From positions 1 through 44,970 of the forward strand of contig CALMYG010000155.1 in NCBI GenBank assembly GCA_937873455.1: DNA of 44,970 bases, read 5' to 3'. The notes beneath the pieces were generated by a model, which ran no database searches, was not told where the DNA came from, and saw only the letters and a list, made by a program, of their open reading frames with translations. Position numbers and translations under genes: made by a program. Numbering within the stretch: position 1 is the first letter of the stretch; each line of letters opens with the position of its first letter. This document shows, in pieces, positions 1-8,100 of the stretch. Source of the stretch: an uncultured Verrucomicrobiota bacterium (GTDB lineage Bacteria; Verrucomicrobiota; Kiritimatiellia; CAIVKH01).

Positions 1-81
1 TATGTCCCCGCCACCGTGTAATGGTGTGGCGCTACGGGGCCTAACCGGTCAACGTTGATGACGCTGCCGAAGAGGAGGGTG

Positions 82-114
82 AACAAAAGGTTGCAATATT
101 CGCAACCTTTTGTT
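82..114. promoter_or_regulatory. Palindrome at the start of the AbiE-like operon, candidate operator
   Basis: Perfect 13-base arms (82-94 and 102-114, core AAAAGGTTGC / GCAACCTTTT) are separated by a 7-base spacer (95-101). The palindrome lies just 5' of the preferred GTG start of the antitoxin-like gene. AbiEi antitoxins are known to bind inverted repeats in their own promoter and repress the operon, so an autoregulatory operator is the natural reading. An RNA hairpin in the leader is the alternative. The structure is seen directly; its role is inferred. Confidence 0.6.
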
Positions 115-126
115 TATCTATACGTC

Positions 127-672
127 GTGCAGACGGCCAGAAAACTTCTCACGGCGCTTCGTTCTCTCGCGGACGAAGAACGCTATCTGTTTACACCGGC
201 TGATTTGTCCGCGCTGGTGCCGGATCTTCATGCCTCGGCTTTCAAGTCGTTGTTGAGCCGTCTGGTCGGCCGGGGTGAACTGATACGAATCTGTCGTGGC
301 GTTTACCGTCCGGCCTGGATCGATCCCCCGCATGGCCGCATCCTTTACCATGCGGCCGCGCGTTTGCGATCCGGCGGCCTGGTTTATCTGAGCCTGGAAT
401 CGGTGCTGTCCGAAGCGGGCGTTATTTCGCAGGTGCCCATGCAGCGCATCACGCTGATGACCAGCGGGCGTGGAGGAACCATTGATTGCGGCGATCTGGG
501 CATGATCGAATTCACCCATACCCGTCAACGGCCGGAGGCGGTGATGGATCATCTGCATTATGACGCAGAGCGACGGCTGTGGTGCGCGGATGTTGACCAG
601 GCGCTGAAGGATCTGCGCCATACCGGCCGCAACCTTGACCTGATCCAGGAGGAGCCGGATGAATCTGTTTGA
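127..672 (+). CDS. AbiEi-type antitoxin / winged-helix transcriptional regulator (type IV TA)
   Basis: This is a protein of about 181 residues with an N-terminal winged-helix region (YLFTPADLSAL, then ALKSLLSRLV-like helix and the wing RICRGVYRP) and a C-terminal domain typical of AbiEi family antitoxins. In characterised AbiE systems this protein represses its own operon and neutralises the AbiEii nucleotidyltransferase without binding it stably. The frame stays open back to ATG 58, but those upstream codons run straight through a perfect palindrome. The GTG at 127 gives the usual family start, a short helix before the winged helix, so it is preferred. No strong Shine-Dalgarno decides it; AGGAGG at 73-78 is too close to GTG 79 and far from 127. 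The last 14 bases overlap the toxin-like gene, implying translational coupling. Family assignment is good; exact start is uncertain. Confidence 0.8.
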   Translation: MQTARKLLTALRSLADEERYLFTPADLSALVPDLHASAFKSLLSRLVGRGELIRICRGVYRPAWIDPPHGRILYHAAARLRSGGLVYLSLESVLSEAGVISQVPMQRITLMTSGRGGTIDCGDLGMIEFTHTRQRPEAVMDHLHYDAERRLWCADVDQALKDLRHTGRNLDLIQEEPDESV

Positions 673-1525
673 TCGACTGTCCCGGGAGGCGCTCCGCAAC
701 GCACCGGATCTCGGCGCTTTGCTGCCGGTGGTGGAAAAGGAACTGCTGCATCACGACATCCTGCGCGAGTTGAGCGCATACGGCGTGCTGGCCGGCCTCA
801 CCTTCATGGGCGGGACATGTCTGCGGGCCTGTTACGGGTCGGTGCGACTCAGCGAAGACCTGGATTTTTACGGAGGCACGACGTTCCGGCGCGAGCAATT
901 GGACGGATTTCCCGGTCACCTGGAACGCGTGCTTTTCGAGAAGTACGGATTGGAGGTGCAGGTGAAGGAGCCCAAGCCAACGCCGGGCCACGTGGAAACC
1001 TGGAAGGTGTCGATCATCACCCGTCCGGAGCGGAGCGACCTGCCGGTTCAGCGCATTCATCTCGATATCTGTGCCTTGCCCTCGCACGACCCCAAACCCA
1101 TGGTGCTTCGCAATCCCTATGGCGTGGAGTTGGGCACCACCGGCCTGATTGTCCGCGCGGCCAGCCGGGAGGAGATATTGGCTGATAAGTTTGTCGCCCT
1201 GGCCCTTCGCCGTGGACGGATCAAATTCCGCGATCTGTGGGATATCCAATGGCTGGTGCAGTCCGCCATAACCCTGCGGTCCGGACTGGCCTTGGAAAAG
1301 GCGGGGCAATACGGCCTTCGTCCGCACGATTTCGCCGGGCGGCTGGCCGCGCGCCTTCGCGAGCTGGAAGAGGACGCGAAGCTGCCGTCCGGTTTTCTGA
1401 GCGAGCTACAGCGATTCCTGCCCGTCAATCAGGTGCGTGGTCGCATCGACCAGCCGGCATACTGGGAATATCTGGTCGCCATGCTACAGGAGCAGGCTCG
1501 GCCCCTGCTGAAGCAGAGCCGGTAA
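659..1525 (+). CDS. AbiEii-type nucleotidyltransferase toxin (type IV TA / abortive infection)
   Basis: The 288-residue protein carries the hallmark of the AbiEii/DUF1814 nucleotidyltransferase family: FMGGTCLR (residues 49-56) followed by the acidic pair in RLSEDLDF (63-70, D67 and D69). A later basic/acidic motif, KFRDLWDIQW, contributes to the active site. Characterised relatives (AbiEii, MenT) transfer nucleotides, in MenT to tRNA 3' ends, and cause growth arrest during phage infection. All catalytic residues visible in the family are present, so it is probably functional. The ATG overlaps the end of the antitoxin-like gene by 14 bases, with GGAGGAG at 648-654 as ribosome binding site. 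Actual phage defence activity is inferred from family membership only. Confidence 0.85.
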   Translation: MNLFDRLSREALRNAPDLGALLPVVEKELLHHDILRELSAYGVLAGLTFMGGTCLRACYGSVRLSEDLDFYGGTTFRREQLDGFPGHLERVLFEKYGLEVQVKEPKPTPGHVETWKVSIITRPERSDLPVQRIHLDICALPSHDPKPMVLRNPYGVELGTTGLIVRAASREEILADKFVALALRRGRIKFRDLWDIQWLVQSAITLRSGLALEKAGQYGLRPHDFAGRLAARLRELEEDAKLPSGFLSELQRFLPVNQVRGRIDQPAYWEYLVAMLQEQARPLLKQSR

Positions 1526-1574
1526 GCAGCCCGCCCGCGCTAAAGCGGATGGCCTGGGTTGGGATGTGGCCGCG

Positions 1575-2747
1575 TCACCCGAGGATGCGGCTGACGAGGT
1601 CGACGCTGGCGCGGGCTTTCTTTTTTTCGTTTTCCACGATGGGTTGCATGTAGTCGCGCAAGGCCGCGCGGCGGTTCCAGCACGCCGTGATGGTGGAGGT
1701 GAGGCGGTCTTCGGTCAGCTCGTGGATCGGAATCGTCCAGTCGCCCATGCCGATGGTATCCATAAACCCGGCGCTCTTGGGGTAGGCGTTGATGTTGACC
1801 ATGGGGGTGTTGACCGCCGCGCAAAATATCAGCGTGTGCGTCCGCAGTCCCGCATGCACATCCAGTTTGCCCAGCAACCCGGTCAGCTCCTGGTAGGTGT
1901 AGTCGCAATTGCCGACAACCCGGATGCGTTCGGGATGCCGGCTGTACCGCACGCACTGTTGCGTGACTTTCATGTCCATGATCTGGCTGACCGTGAAAAG
2001 AATATCAACGCCAATTTCCTCGATCAACCGATCCGCGGTTTTGGCGATCATGCGGCAGAACTGATCGCGATTGATCGTGCCGGTTTCGTTGAAGTCGTCA
2101 ATGTAGGCGTTGACGTTGAGGCCGATGGTTCCCTTGGGGTTGGTGAACAGCCCTTCCTTGCGGATGATGTCATCGAGCCGGGCGGCCGATGGCGGCTCGG
2201 TGTTGAGCGCGCAGTCGGCGTGCATGACGACTTCCGGCAGGTTGTCCGCGTAGAGCCGCTTGAGCAGGTTGCCGGTGCTGACGTCGCGGGTGATAACCAA
2301 CGGCGAGGCGTCCAGCACACGCCGCAACGCGCGGATACCGTGATCGCGTTCGACCGGTCCGATGCTGCAGTTGTAGAATACCACCGGGATGTTCTTCTTT
2401 TTGCAGATTGGCGCGATGCGCGAAATCATGTTCAGGTTGTTGACGAAGGGATTATGAAACTTCCGGTCGAACAGGATGTTGTCGGTGATCAGCACGAGTT
2501 CCGTGCGGGTCATGGCGAGGTAGAGGGGCAGGCCGAAGTTTTTTGCGGCGAGGTTCCACGGCAACAAACCGACCGGTTTGACGTTGTGATGGCCGAAATG
2601 CCTGCGAATAAAGGGCGGGCTGAGGGTGGGAACCTTGAAACGGATGTCCGACCGCTTTAGCGCGAAGTCATCCAGTAAATTGCCGAGAATCGCGTTGTCG
2701 CCGGCGTTGCGCCCGGAGTTGTTGCCCAGTACGGTAATGGTTCTCAT
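1575..2747 (-). CDS. Polysaccharide pyruvyl transferase family protein
   Basis: A 390-residue protein beginning MRTITVLGNNSGRNAGDNAI, the N-terminal pattern of the polysaccharide pyruvyl transferase (CsaB/WcaK-like) family, in which a glycine/asparagine-rich loop opens a GT-B-like fold. Later segments such as VITRDVSTGNLL and GLRTHTLIFCAAVNTPMVNI match the family's C-terminal half, including the conserved G-x-R-x-H region. Such enzymes add ketal-linked pyruvate from phosphoenolpyruvate to cell-surface polysaccharide sugars. The start at 2747 gives an ATGA overlap with the upstream epimerase gene, and the frame's further extension has no family support. It is the last gene of a three-gene minus-strand surface-polysaccharide cluster. 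The substrate sugar cannot be told from sequence. Confidence 0.8.
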   Translation of the reverse strand: MRTITVLGNNSGRNAGDNAILGNLLDDFALKRSDIRFKVPTLSPPFIRRHFGHHNVKPVGLLPWNLAAKNFGLPLYLAMTRTELVLITDNILFDRKFHNPFVNNLNMISRIAPICKKKNIPVVFYNCSIGPVERDHGIRALRRVLDASPLVITRDVSTGNLLKRLYADNLPEVVMHADCALNTEPPSAARLDDIIRKEGLFTNPKGTIGLNVNAYIDDFNETGTINRDQFCRMIAKTADRLIEEIGVDILFTVSQIMDMKVTQQCVRYSRHPERIRVVGNCDYTYQELTGLLGKLDVHAGLRTHTLIFCAAVNTPMVNINAYPKSAGFMDTIGMGDWTIPIHELTEDRLTSTITACWNRRAALRDYMQPIVENEKKKARASVDLVSRILG

Positions 2748-3769
2748 GTGCGTTTCATCCAGCCTTGGGCGATGTACCAATCCGCGGTTTCAATCAAGCC
2801 GTCCCGGTTGGAGTATTTCGGTTCGTAGCCCAGGACCCGCCGCATTTTGCTGACATCGAAATCCCGGTCTTTGGAATAAAACGCAACCCGACGGCGGTAA
2901 ATCGGCGGCTCAATCTTGAGCGGCTTGCATAGGGCTTCGCACACATCCGCCAAAAGAAAAAACGGGCCGATCGGCAGGCGAATGACCCGGGTCGTGACGC
3001 CCAGGTGTTCGGAGACGATCCGGGCGATCTCGGCGACCGGGATGGGTTCTGTTCCGCCGCAGATGATCGCCTCTCCGCGCGCGGCTGGATGGGTCGCGGC
3101 GATGAGGAAGCAGTTGGTGAGGTCATCCACGTGCACGAGGTGATACATGCACCGGCCGCGTCCCAGCAACGGGAAGAAGGGGCGCGTCGCCATCTTGAAG
3201 AGTTTGAGCAATCGCCGGTCGCCCGGGCCGTAAATCGCCGCGGGCCGCATGATCGTGTAATTCAGGTCATGTTTGGCGGCGAATTCGCGCAGCCACAACT
3301 CGGCCTCGAGCTTGGTCTTCTGGTAATCGTCGCCAGGCGCATAGGGAGATTCTTCCGTGCCGGGCGGGTTGACCACATGGCCATGCACGCCGAAGGTGGA
3401 CACATGCACCAGACGTTTAAAGCCGGGCTGTTTCAACGCTTCTTCGGCGATGATCTGGGTGCTTTTGACATGGACATTCCAATAATCCTGATAGCCGCCC
3501 TTGGCTTCACGAAAGGCCGCCGCGACATGAAAGACATACGCCTGGCCCTTCATCGCCTCGCGCATGACCGTTTCGTCAAAGACCTCGCCCCGGAACCACT
3601 GGATGGGGAGGTCGCGCAAGGTGTCGAGATTGGAGGTGGCGCGCGCGACCGCGCTGACGCTCAGCCCCGCCTCCACCAGTTTGCGGGTGAGCACGGCGCC
3701 GGTGAATCCGGTCGCCCCGGTCACCAGCACGGGCGTTCCCGCCGGAATGTCACAGTAGGATTTGTTCAT
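2744..3769 (-). CDS. NAD-dependent epimerase/dehydratase (extended SDR)
   Basis: The 341-residue protein has the NAD(P)-binding motif VTGATGFTGAVL (residues 16-27), a VFHVAAAF segment, catalytic Ser in VHVSTFGVHG and the catalytic pair YQKTK (YxxxK). The later IMRPAAIYGPGD segment and the C-terminal substrate lobe are as in extended short-chain dehydrogenases acting on nucleotide sugars or 3-beta-hydroxysteroid-like substrates. Beside a glycosyltransferase and a pyruvyl transferase, a nucleotide-sugar epimerase or dehydratase role is the better guess, but the exact reaction is not evident. Its stop overlaps the next gene's start by four bases (ATGA); the upstream glycosyltransferase ends 54 bases away. 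Confidence 0.8.
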   Translation of the reverse strand: MNKSYCDIPAGTPVLVTGATGFTGAVLTRKLVEAGLSVSAVARATSNLDTLRDLPIQWFRGEVFDETVMREAMKGQAYVFHVAAAFREAKGGYQDYWNVHVKSTQIIAEEALKQPGFKRLVHVSTFGVHGHVVNPPGTEESPYAPGDDYQKTKLEAELWLREFAAKHDLNYTIMRPAAIYGPGDRRLLKLFKMATRPFFPLLGRGRCMYHLVHVDDLTNCFLIAATHPAARGEAIICGGTEPIPVAEIARIVSEHLGVTTRVIRLPIGPFFLLADVCEALCKPLKIEPPIYRRRVAFYSKDRDFDVSKMRRVLGYEPKYSNRDGLIETADWYIAQGWMKRT

Positions 3770-3823
3770 GGCGATACTCTAACGAAATGCTTGATGGGGC
3801 GCTACGCAGAAAAGCGCGCGGCG

Positions 3824-5005
3824 TCATGTCCGGGAATGGTGATGGATGGCGGCCTCGTAGCAGGCGCGGAGGCGTTCCTGATGATGCCGGAAGGTATAGT
3901 TGTCTTCATAGATGCGGCGACCCGCCGCGCCGAGTTGGTGGCGATGGTTTGCGTCACGCGTCAAATCGACGATCAACCCCGCGTAAGCATCCGGGGTCGG
4001 TGGTGCGAACACCGCCGTCTCGCCGGTCAGGATCGTATGGTTGGCCGGAACATCGGTTGCGGCAATGGCCCGGCCGGTTTTCAGGTAGTCGAGCAATTTC
4101 AACGGTGAATTGAGGCCGGAAATCCGCGTGGAAAGCAGAATATCCGCGGCGGCCAGGAAGCTGGGCAGGCGGTCGGGGGCGATGGTCCCGGCGAACAGGA
4201 CCTGATCCGCAACGCCTTGGCGTTCCAGTTCCGCCCGGTACGCGGCGATTTCCGATGCGGCGCCGCCGATGATCACAAAGCGCACATCCGGCGCCTGACG
4301 GATCGCCAACGGGATGGAGGCAAACAACAGCTCCACGCCTTGGTAGATCGCGAACGAGCCAACGTAGAGCGCAACGACGTGATCCGGTCCGACATGCCAG
4401 GCGGCGCGGATCGTTTCCCGGTCCGACTCCGTCGGTTCTTCGATGGAGGAGGGGATGTCCGGGATATTAAACACGGGCGCATGCCGGCCCATGGCCTCGA
4501 CTTGACGCGCGAGGCCGGGTCCGGTGCCGATTACCGCGTTGGCGCGTCGCGCGGTTATCCGCTCCACCTGTGCGTAGGCCCGCAGCACCAGGTTTTTCAG
4601 AACGCCGGCTTTGTACGAGGCGGGATCCGAGTGTTTTTCAAAAATGCTGGCGGTACGGAAGATCCCGCCCAGCAACGTGGCGATAAATCCCGCCTCCTCC
4701 ACGCCATGAATGACGGTGTAGCGGTGCTTCAGGCAGAGCCGAAGTCCCATAAAGAACAAGAACACATCGAAAAAAAGTTTCCATCCGTTCGGTCCGATGG
4801 GCACGTGTTTGACCCGGAACGGATTGGGTGCGCGATGGATGGTAAGCCCGTCAATCGCGACGTCTTCACCCACCGGCAACGCGAGCAAGTCGACCTGGTA
4901 ACCCGCGGCGGTGAGGGCGAGCAGGTTAAACTTAACCCGGATGGGCGATCCGCGCCATTGCAGGAATGGCTGCGGCGAGATGAATAATACCCGTTTTTGT
5001 TCCAC
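3824..5005 (-). CDS. Glycosyltransferase family 4 (GT-B)
   Basis: This 393-residue protein opens with RVLFISPQPFLQWRGSPIRV, the N-terminal Rossmann half of GT4-type retaining glycosyltransferases (a glycine-containing loop before the first helix). The C-terminal half contains VALYVGSFAIYQGVELL, the segment that starts the nucleotide-sugar-binding domain, and SPLKLLDYLKTGRAI, the family's donor-binding region. It should transfer a sugar from a nucleotide donor to a lipid- or polysaccharide-linked acceptor at the cytoplasmic face of the membrane. No membrane segment is obvious apart from a hydrophobic stretch (FFDVFLFFMGL). It is the first gene of the surface-polysaccharide cluster. Donor and acceptor are unknown. 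Confidence 0.85.
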   Translation of the reverse strand: MEQKRVLFISPQPFLQWRGSPIRVKFNLLALTAAGYQVDLLALPVGEDVAIDGLTIHRAPNPFRVKHVPIGPNGWKLFFDVFLFFMGLRLCLKHRYTVIHGVEEAGFIATLLGGIFRTASIFEKHSDPASYKAGVLKNLVLRAYAQVERITARRANAVIGTGPGLARQVEAMGRHAPVFNIPDIPSSIEEPTESDRETIRAAWHVGPDHVVALYVGSFAIYQGVELLFASIPLAIRQAPDVRFVIIGGAASEIAAYRAELERQGVADQVLFAGTIAPDRLPSFLAAADILLSTRISGLNSPLKLLDYLKTGRAIAATDVPANHTILTGETAVFAPPTPDAYAGLIVDLTRDANHRHQLGAAGRRIYEDNYTFRHHQERLRACYEAAIHHHSRT

Positions 5006-5346
5006 GATGCCGTGCGGTAGGTTTTACGTTTCCGGTTCGTACAGGCACGCGCCCGATCGATGAAAGCCGGAAATATTTTGCGTCCAAACCCTGACAGAAC
5101 GTTTCGGCGCTGGCAAGGGAAGATGTCAATCCGCAATGGATGCGCCATCGCGCTTCGTTGTCAGTTGTATGGAACCGACCGGCTTGCCGTGACTTCGCGA
5201 CCGCCCCGCAAACGCCTTGTTTTCCAAGGGTTGGAACTTTTTTAGCCTCCGACTTCCAAGGTTTGGAACTTTTTCGCCCTGAATTGTCTGTCCCCATCCG
5301 GTTGCATTTGTTACCTTGCGGCGCTTTAACCGCTACGGGAGTGACC
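5006..5346. other. 340-base intergenic region between divergent glycosyltransferase and purB
   Basis: No coding sequence is credible here. The region holds the start regions of two divergent transcription units and a pair of 15-bp palindromes at 5222-5268, listed separately. A weak sigma70-like pair, TTGCAT (5302-5307) and TTTAAC (5325-5330) with 17-base spacing, lies close to purB but would give a leader of only about 10 bases. No RNA element is recognised. Confidence 0.6.
5222..5268. repeat. Pair of TTCCAA-N3-TTGGAA palindromes, 32-nt period
   Basis: Two 15-bp palindromes occur at 5222-5236 (centre GGG) and 5254-5268 (centre GGT). Each has perfect 6-base arms, TTCCAA and TTGGAA. They start exactly 32 nt apart with a 17-base linker, about three turns of B-DNA, so two dimeric binders would sit on the same face. 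The same arrangement and spacing recurs at 37096-37142 upstream of hpf. A protein-binding operator or a dispersed intergenic repeat family are both possible. Confidence 0.85.
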
Positions 5347-6666
5347 ATGATACCTCGATACACCCGGCCGGATATGGCGGCCATTTGGGATGATGAAAAT
5401 AAGTTTGCGATCTGGTTGAAGATCGAAGTGCTGGCCTGCGAGGCGATGAGCAAGGCGGGCATCATTCCGCGCGCCGACCTCCAACGCATTCAAAAACGCG
5501 CCGCCTTTTCCGTGGCCCGGATCAACGAGATCGAGGAGGAAGTGCAACACGATGTCATCGCCTTCCTGACCAACGTGGCCGAACACGTCGGGCCTTCGTC
5601 CCGGTTCATCCATAAAGGCATGACCAGTTCCGATGTCATCGACACCGCGCTGGCCGTGCAGATGGTGCAGGCGGCCGACCTGCTGATCGCCGGCGTGGAA
5701 GCGGTGCGCAAGGCGGCGGCCGCCCAGGCCCGTAAACACAAATTCACCCCGATGATCGGGCGGTCGCACGGCATTCATGCCGAACCGCTGACCTTCGGGC
5801 TGAAAATGGCGCTGATGTATGACGAATTCGGGCGCGCGCTCCAGCGCCTGCACCAGGCGCGGGAAATCGTCCGCGTCGGGCAGTTGTCCGGGGCGGTCGG
5901 CACCCACGCCCACCTCGACCCGGCGGTCGAGGCGTATGTCTGCAAAAAACTCGGACTCAAACCCGCCGCGATTTCCACGCAAATCCTCCAGCGCGACCGC
6001 CACGCCGATTACATGAATGCGCTGGCCCTGGTGGCGTGTTCGATCGACCGCTGGGCGACCGAGTTCCGCCACCTTCAACGCACCGAGGTGCGGGAGACCG
6101 AGGAGTTTTTCAGCGACAAACAAAAAGGCTCCTCGGCCATGCCCCACAAACGCAACCCGATCATCGGCGAGCGGCTCAGCGGCATGGCCCGGTTGATCCG
6201 CGGTTATGCGGTGACCGCGATGGAAAACGTCGCCCTCTGGCACGAACGCGACATCTCCCACTCCTCGGCCGAGCGGGTGATCCTCCCCGACGCGACCATT
6301 GCCCTCGACTACATGCTCGCGAAATTGGAATACCTCGTGCGCACCCTGCGGGTGAACAAGGACCGCATGCAGGCCAATCTCGACCTCACCCGCGGCCTGA
6401 TTCATTCGCAACAGGTGTTGCTCATGCTGACCGAAAAAGGCATCTCCCGCGAGCTGGCCTATCGCATCGTCCAGCGCAACGCCATGGCCGCCTGGGAGGG
6501 CCGGGGCGCCCTCAAAGACCTGCTCGCCGCCGATCCCGACGTGCAAAAAAACGTGACCGCCAAGGACCTCGACCGCGTGTTCGATCTTCGCGTGCATTTC
6601 CGCGACGTGGAACGCACGTTCAAGGCGGTCGGCCTCGGCGGTAAAACCGGAAAGGCGCGGCGATGA
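5347..6666 (+). CDS. purB: Adenylosuccinate lyase
   Basis: The 439-residue enzyme has the fumarase/aspartase superfamily signature GSSAMPHKRNP at about residues 261-271, and earlier conserved stretches HKGMTSSDVIDTA and GRSHGIHAEP carrying catalytic-type histidines. It cleaves SAICAR to AICAR and adenylosuccinate to AMP plus fumarate in purine synthesis. The ATG at 5347 is chosen because it gives the standard N-terminus MIPRYTRPDM and is preceded by GGAG at 5338-5341; the frame is open further upstream but without homology. The stop overlaps purM by four bases (ATGA), so purB and purM are translationally coupled. The TTCCAA palindrome pair lies 78 bases upstream. Confidence 0.96.
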   Translation: MIPRYTRPDMAAIWDDENKFAIWLKIEVLACEAMSKAGIIPRADLQRIQKRAAFSVARINEIEEEVQHDVIAFLTNVAEHVGPSSRFIHKGMTSSDVIDTALAVQMVQAADLLIAGVEAVRKAAAAQARKHKFTPMIGRSHGIHAEPLTFGLKMALMYDEFGRALQRLHQAREIVRVGQLSGAVGTHAHLDPAVEAYVCKKLGLKPAAISTQILQRDRHADYMNALALVACSIDRWATEFRHLQRTEVRETEEFFSDKQKGSSAMPHKRNPIIGERLSGMARLIRGYAVTAMENVALWHERDISHSSAERVILPDATIALDYMLAKLEYLVRTLRVNKDRMQANLDLTRGLIHSQQVLLMLTEKGISRELAYRIVQRNAMAAWEGRGALKDLLAADPDVQKNVTAKDLDRVFDLRVHFRDVERTFKAVGLGGKTGKARR

Positions 6667-7694
6667 AAAAAACCGGCTCGGTCTATTCCGCCGCCGGCGT
6701 CGATATCGACGCCAAAATGAACGCGCTGAAAAATGCGAAGAAGCTGATTCAATCCACCCTGACCGCCGGTGCGGTGAAAACCTGGGGCGGCTTTGGCGGC
6801 CTGTTCCAGGCGCCGGGCGCCGACACGCTGCTGGTCAGCAGCATGGACGGCGTGGGCACGAAACTCAAGGTCGCCACGATGATGAACCGCCACGATACGG
6901 TGGGCCAGGACATCGTCAACCACTGCGTGAACGACATCCTCGTGCAAGGCGCGACCCCGCTGTTTTTCCTCGACTACATCGGCGTGTCCAACATGGACCC
7001 GGGCATGATCGCGCAGATTCTCAAAGGATTGGCCCGGGCCTGCAAACAAAACGGATGCTCGCTGATCGGCGGGGAAACGGCGGAACTGCCCGGCCTCTAC
7101 CCGCCCGGCGAATACGATCTGGTCGGGACCATCGTGGGCGCGGTAAAAAAACGCGACGTCATCACCGGCGCAACCATCCGCCCCGGCGATGTCCTGATCG
7201 GCCTGCCTTCCTCCGGCTGCCACACCAACGGCTACACCCTGGCCCGCCATGCGTTGTTGGAGAAGGCCGGCCTGGGCGTAAACGATTACCTTCCCGGCAC
7301 GAAAACGACCGTCGGCGCGGCCTTGCTGGCCGTTCACCGCAGTTACCTCAAACCAGTGACCGCGCTCATGAAAACCGTCGCGATTCGCGGCATGGCTCAC
7401 ATCACCGGCGGCGGTTTTCCCGACAACATCAAGCGGGTGCTGCCCGCCACGGTCGACGCGGAGGTCGATACGGCGGCGTGGACGCCGCCGGTGCTGTTCC
7501 GGTTCATTCAGCAGGCGGCATCGGTCGAGCGGGAGGAAATGTACCGGGTGTTCAACATGGGCATCGGCATGGTCATCGCGGTGCGCGCCGCCGACGCGCC
7601 GTCCGCCCTCGCCGCCTTGAAAAAAGCCGGCGAACGCCCGCGCCTCATCGGCCGCATCACCCGCGGTCGCGGCTCAGTGACGTTGATGTATTAA
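6663..7694 (+). CDS. purM: Phosphoribosylformylglycinamidine cyclo-ligase (AIR synthetase)
   Basis: The 343-residue protein contains YSAAGVDIDA near the N-terminus, DGVGTKLKVA (the conserved DGVGTK motif), a GGETAELPG segment and GGGFPDNIKR, all characteristic of PurM. The enzyme closes the imidazole ring of FGAM to AIR using ATP, step five of de novo purine synthesis. Length matches the family. The start overlaps purB by four bases. The TAA stop (7692-7694) lies inside the left 31-bp inverted repeat of the inserted GxxExxY element, so the last codons may have been affected by the insertion; the visible end GRGSVTLMY is a plausible PurM terminus. Confidence 0.96.
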   Translation: MKKTGSVYSAAGVDIDAKMNALKNAKKLIQSTLTAGAVKTWGGFGGLFQAPGADTLLVSSMDGVGTKLKVATMMNRHDTVGQDIVNHCVNDILVQGATPLFFLDYIGVSNMDPGMIAQILKGLARACKQNGCSLIGGETAELPGLYPPGEYDLVGTIVGAVKKRDVITGATIRPGDVLIGLPSSGCHTNGYTLARHALLEKAGLGVNDYLPGTKTTVGAALLAVHRSYLKPVTALMKTVAIRGMAHITGGGFPDNIKRVLPATVDAEVDTAAWTPPVLFRFIQQAASVEREEMYRVFNMGIGMVIAVRAADAPSALAALKKAGERPRLIGRITRGRGSVTLMY

Positions 7695-7721
7695 CCACGA
7701 ATGAACACGAATGGACACGAA
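7691..7721. repeat. Left inverted repeat of the GxxExxY element
   Basis: The repeat begins with TTAACCACGAATG and contains three tandem copies of a 10-base unit (consensus roughly ACACGAATGR), a period close to one helical turn. It overlaps the purM stop codon and ends 6 bases before the GxxExxY ATG. It matches the reverse complement of 8101-8131 except for GG versus AA in the third unit. Confidence 0.9.
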
Positions 7722-7727
7722 TAACGC

Positions 7728-8099
7728 ATGAGCGATTTACTCTATAAACAAGAGTGCTTCAATGTTGTTGGCGTTGCGATGGAGGTAATGAATAACCTGG
7801 GTCATGGATACAACGAAAAGCCATACGAAAACGCCATGGTGGTTGAGTTTAAGATCAGAAACATTCCTTTTGTACAACAGCCGCAATTCCCTTTGCAGTA
7901 CAAGGGCGTAACCATCGGCAACTTTATCCCTGATTTAATCGCCTATAGCCAGATTATCATCGACACTAAAACCATCAAAAACATTACAGATCATGAACGT
8001 GGCCAGATGCTGAATTATTTGCGAGCTACCCAATATCGTGTTGGTTTGATTATCAACTTCTTCAATCCAAAACTGGAGTGGGAAAGAATCGTATTATAA
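7728..8099 (+). CDS. GxxExxY family protein (PD-(D/E)XK nuclease-like fold)
   Basis: The 123-residue protein has the family-defining motif in LGHGYNEKPYENAM (GYNEKPY, residues about 28-34). It is followed by the PD-(D/E)XK-like core: IPDLIAYSQIIIDTKTIKN gives the Asp and the D-x-K pair, and the C-terminal GLIINFFNPKLEW is typical of the family. The function of GxxExxY proteins is not established; a nuclease fold is predicted from the core motif. Codon use is clearly more AT-rich than that of purM and purH, consistent with horizontal arrival. The gene lies in the purine operon's orientation and would be co-transcribed with it. No ribosome binding site is obvious within the repeat. Confidence 0.85.
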   Translation: MSDLLYKQECFNVVGVAMEVMNNLGHGYNEKPYENAMVVEFKIRNIPFVQQPQFPLQYKGVTIGNFIPDLIAYSQIIIDTKTIKNITDHERGQMLNYLRATQYRVGLIINFFNPKLEWERIVL

Positions 8100-8100
8100 C

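Noticed and set aside
6..40. Imperfect hairpin (CCCC..GGGG with inner GCCACC pairing) at the very left edge, possible terminator or RNA end
   Set aside because: The stem has a 2-base bulge, no U-run follows, and no upstream gene is visible in the window. It cannot be assigned.
1566..2660. Long open frames antisense to the pyruvyl transferase, purB, purH, plsX, fab and secreted-protein genes (for example 1566-2660 plus, 5326-6597 minus, 8153-9205 minus, 23199-24563 minus)
   Set aside because: They lie fully inside recognised genes, show no domain pattern and are rich in His/Gly/Arg as expected for complements of GC-rich codons. They are shadows.
5302..5330. TTGCAT-N17-TTTAAC promoter for purB
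   Set aside because: Only three and four consensus matches, and the start would leave a leader of about 10 bases. Kept as a weak note in the intergenic entry only.
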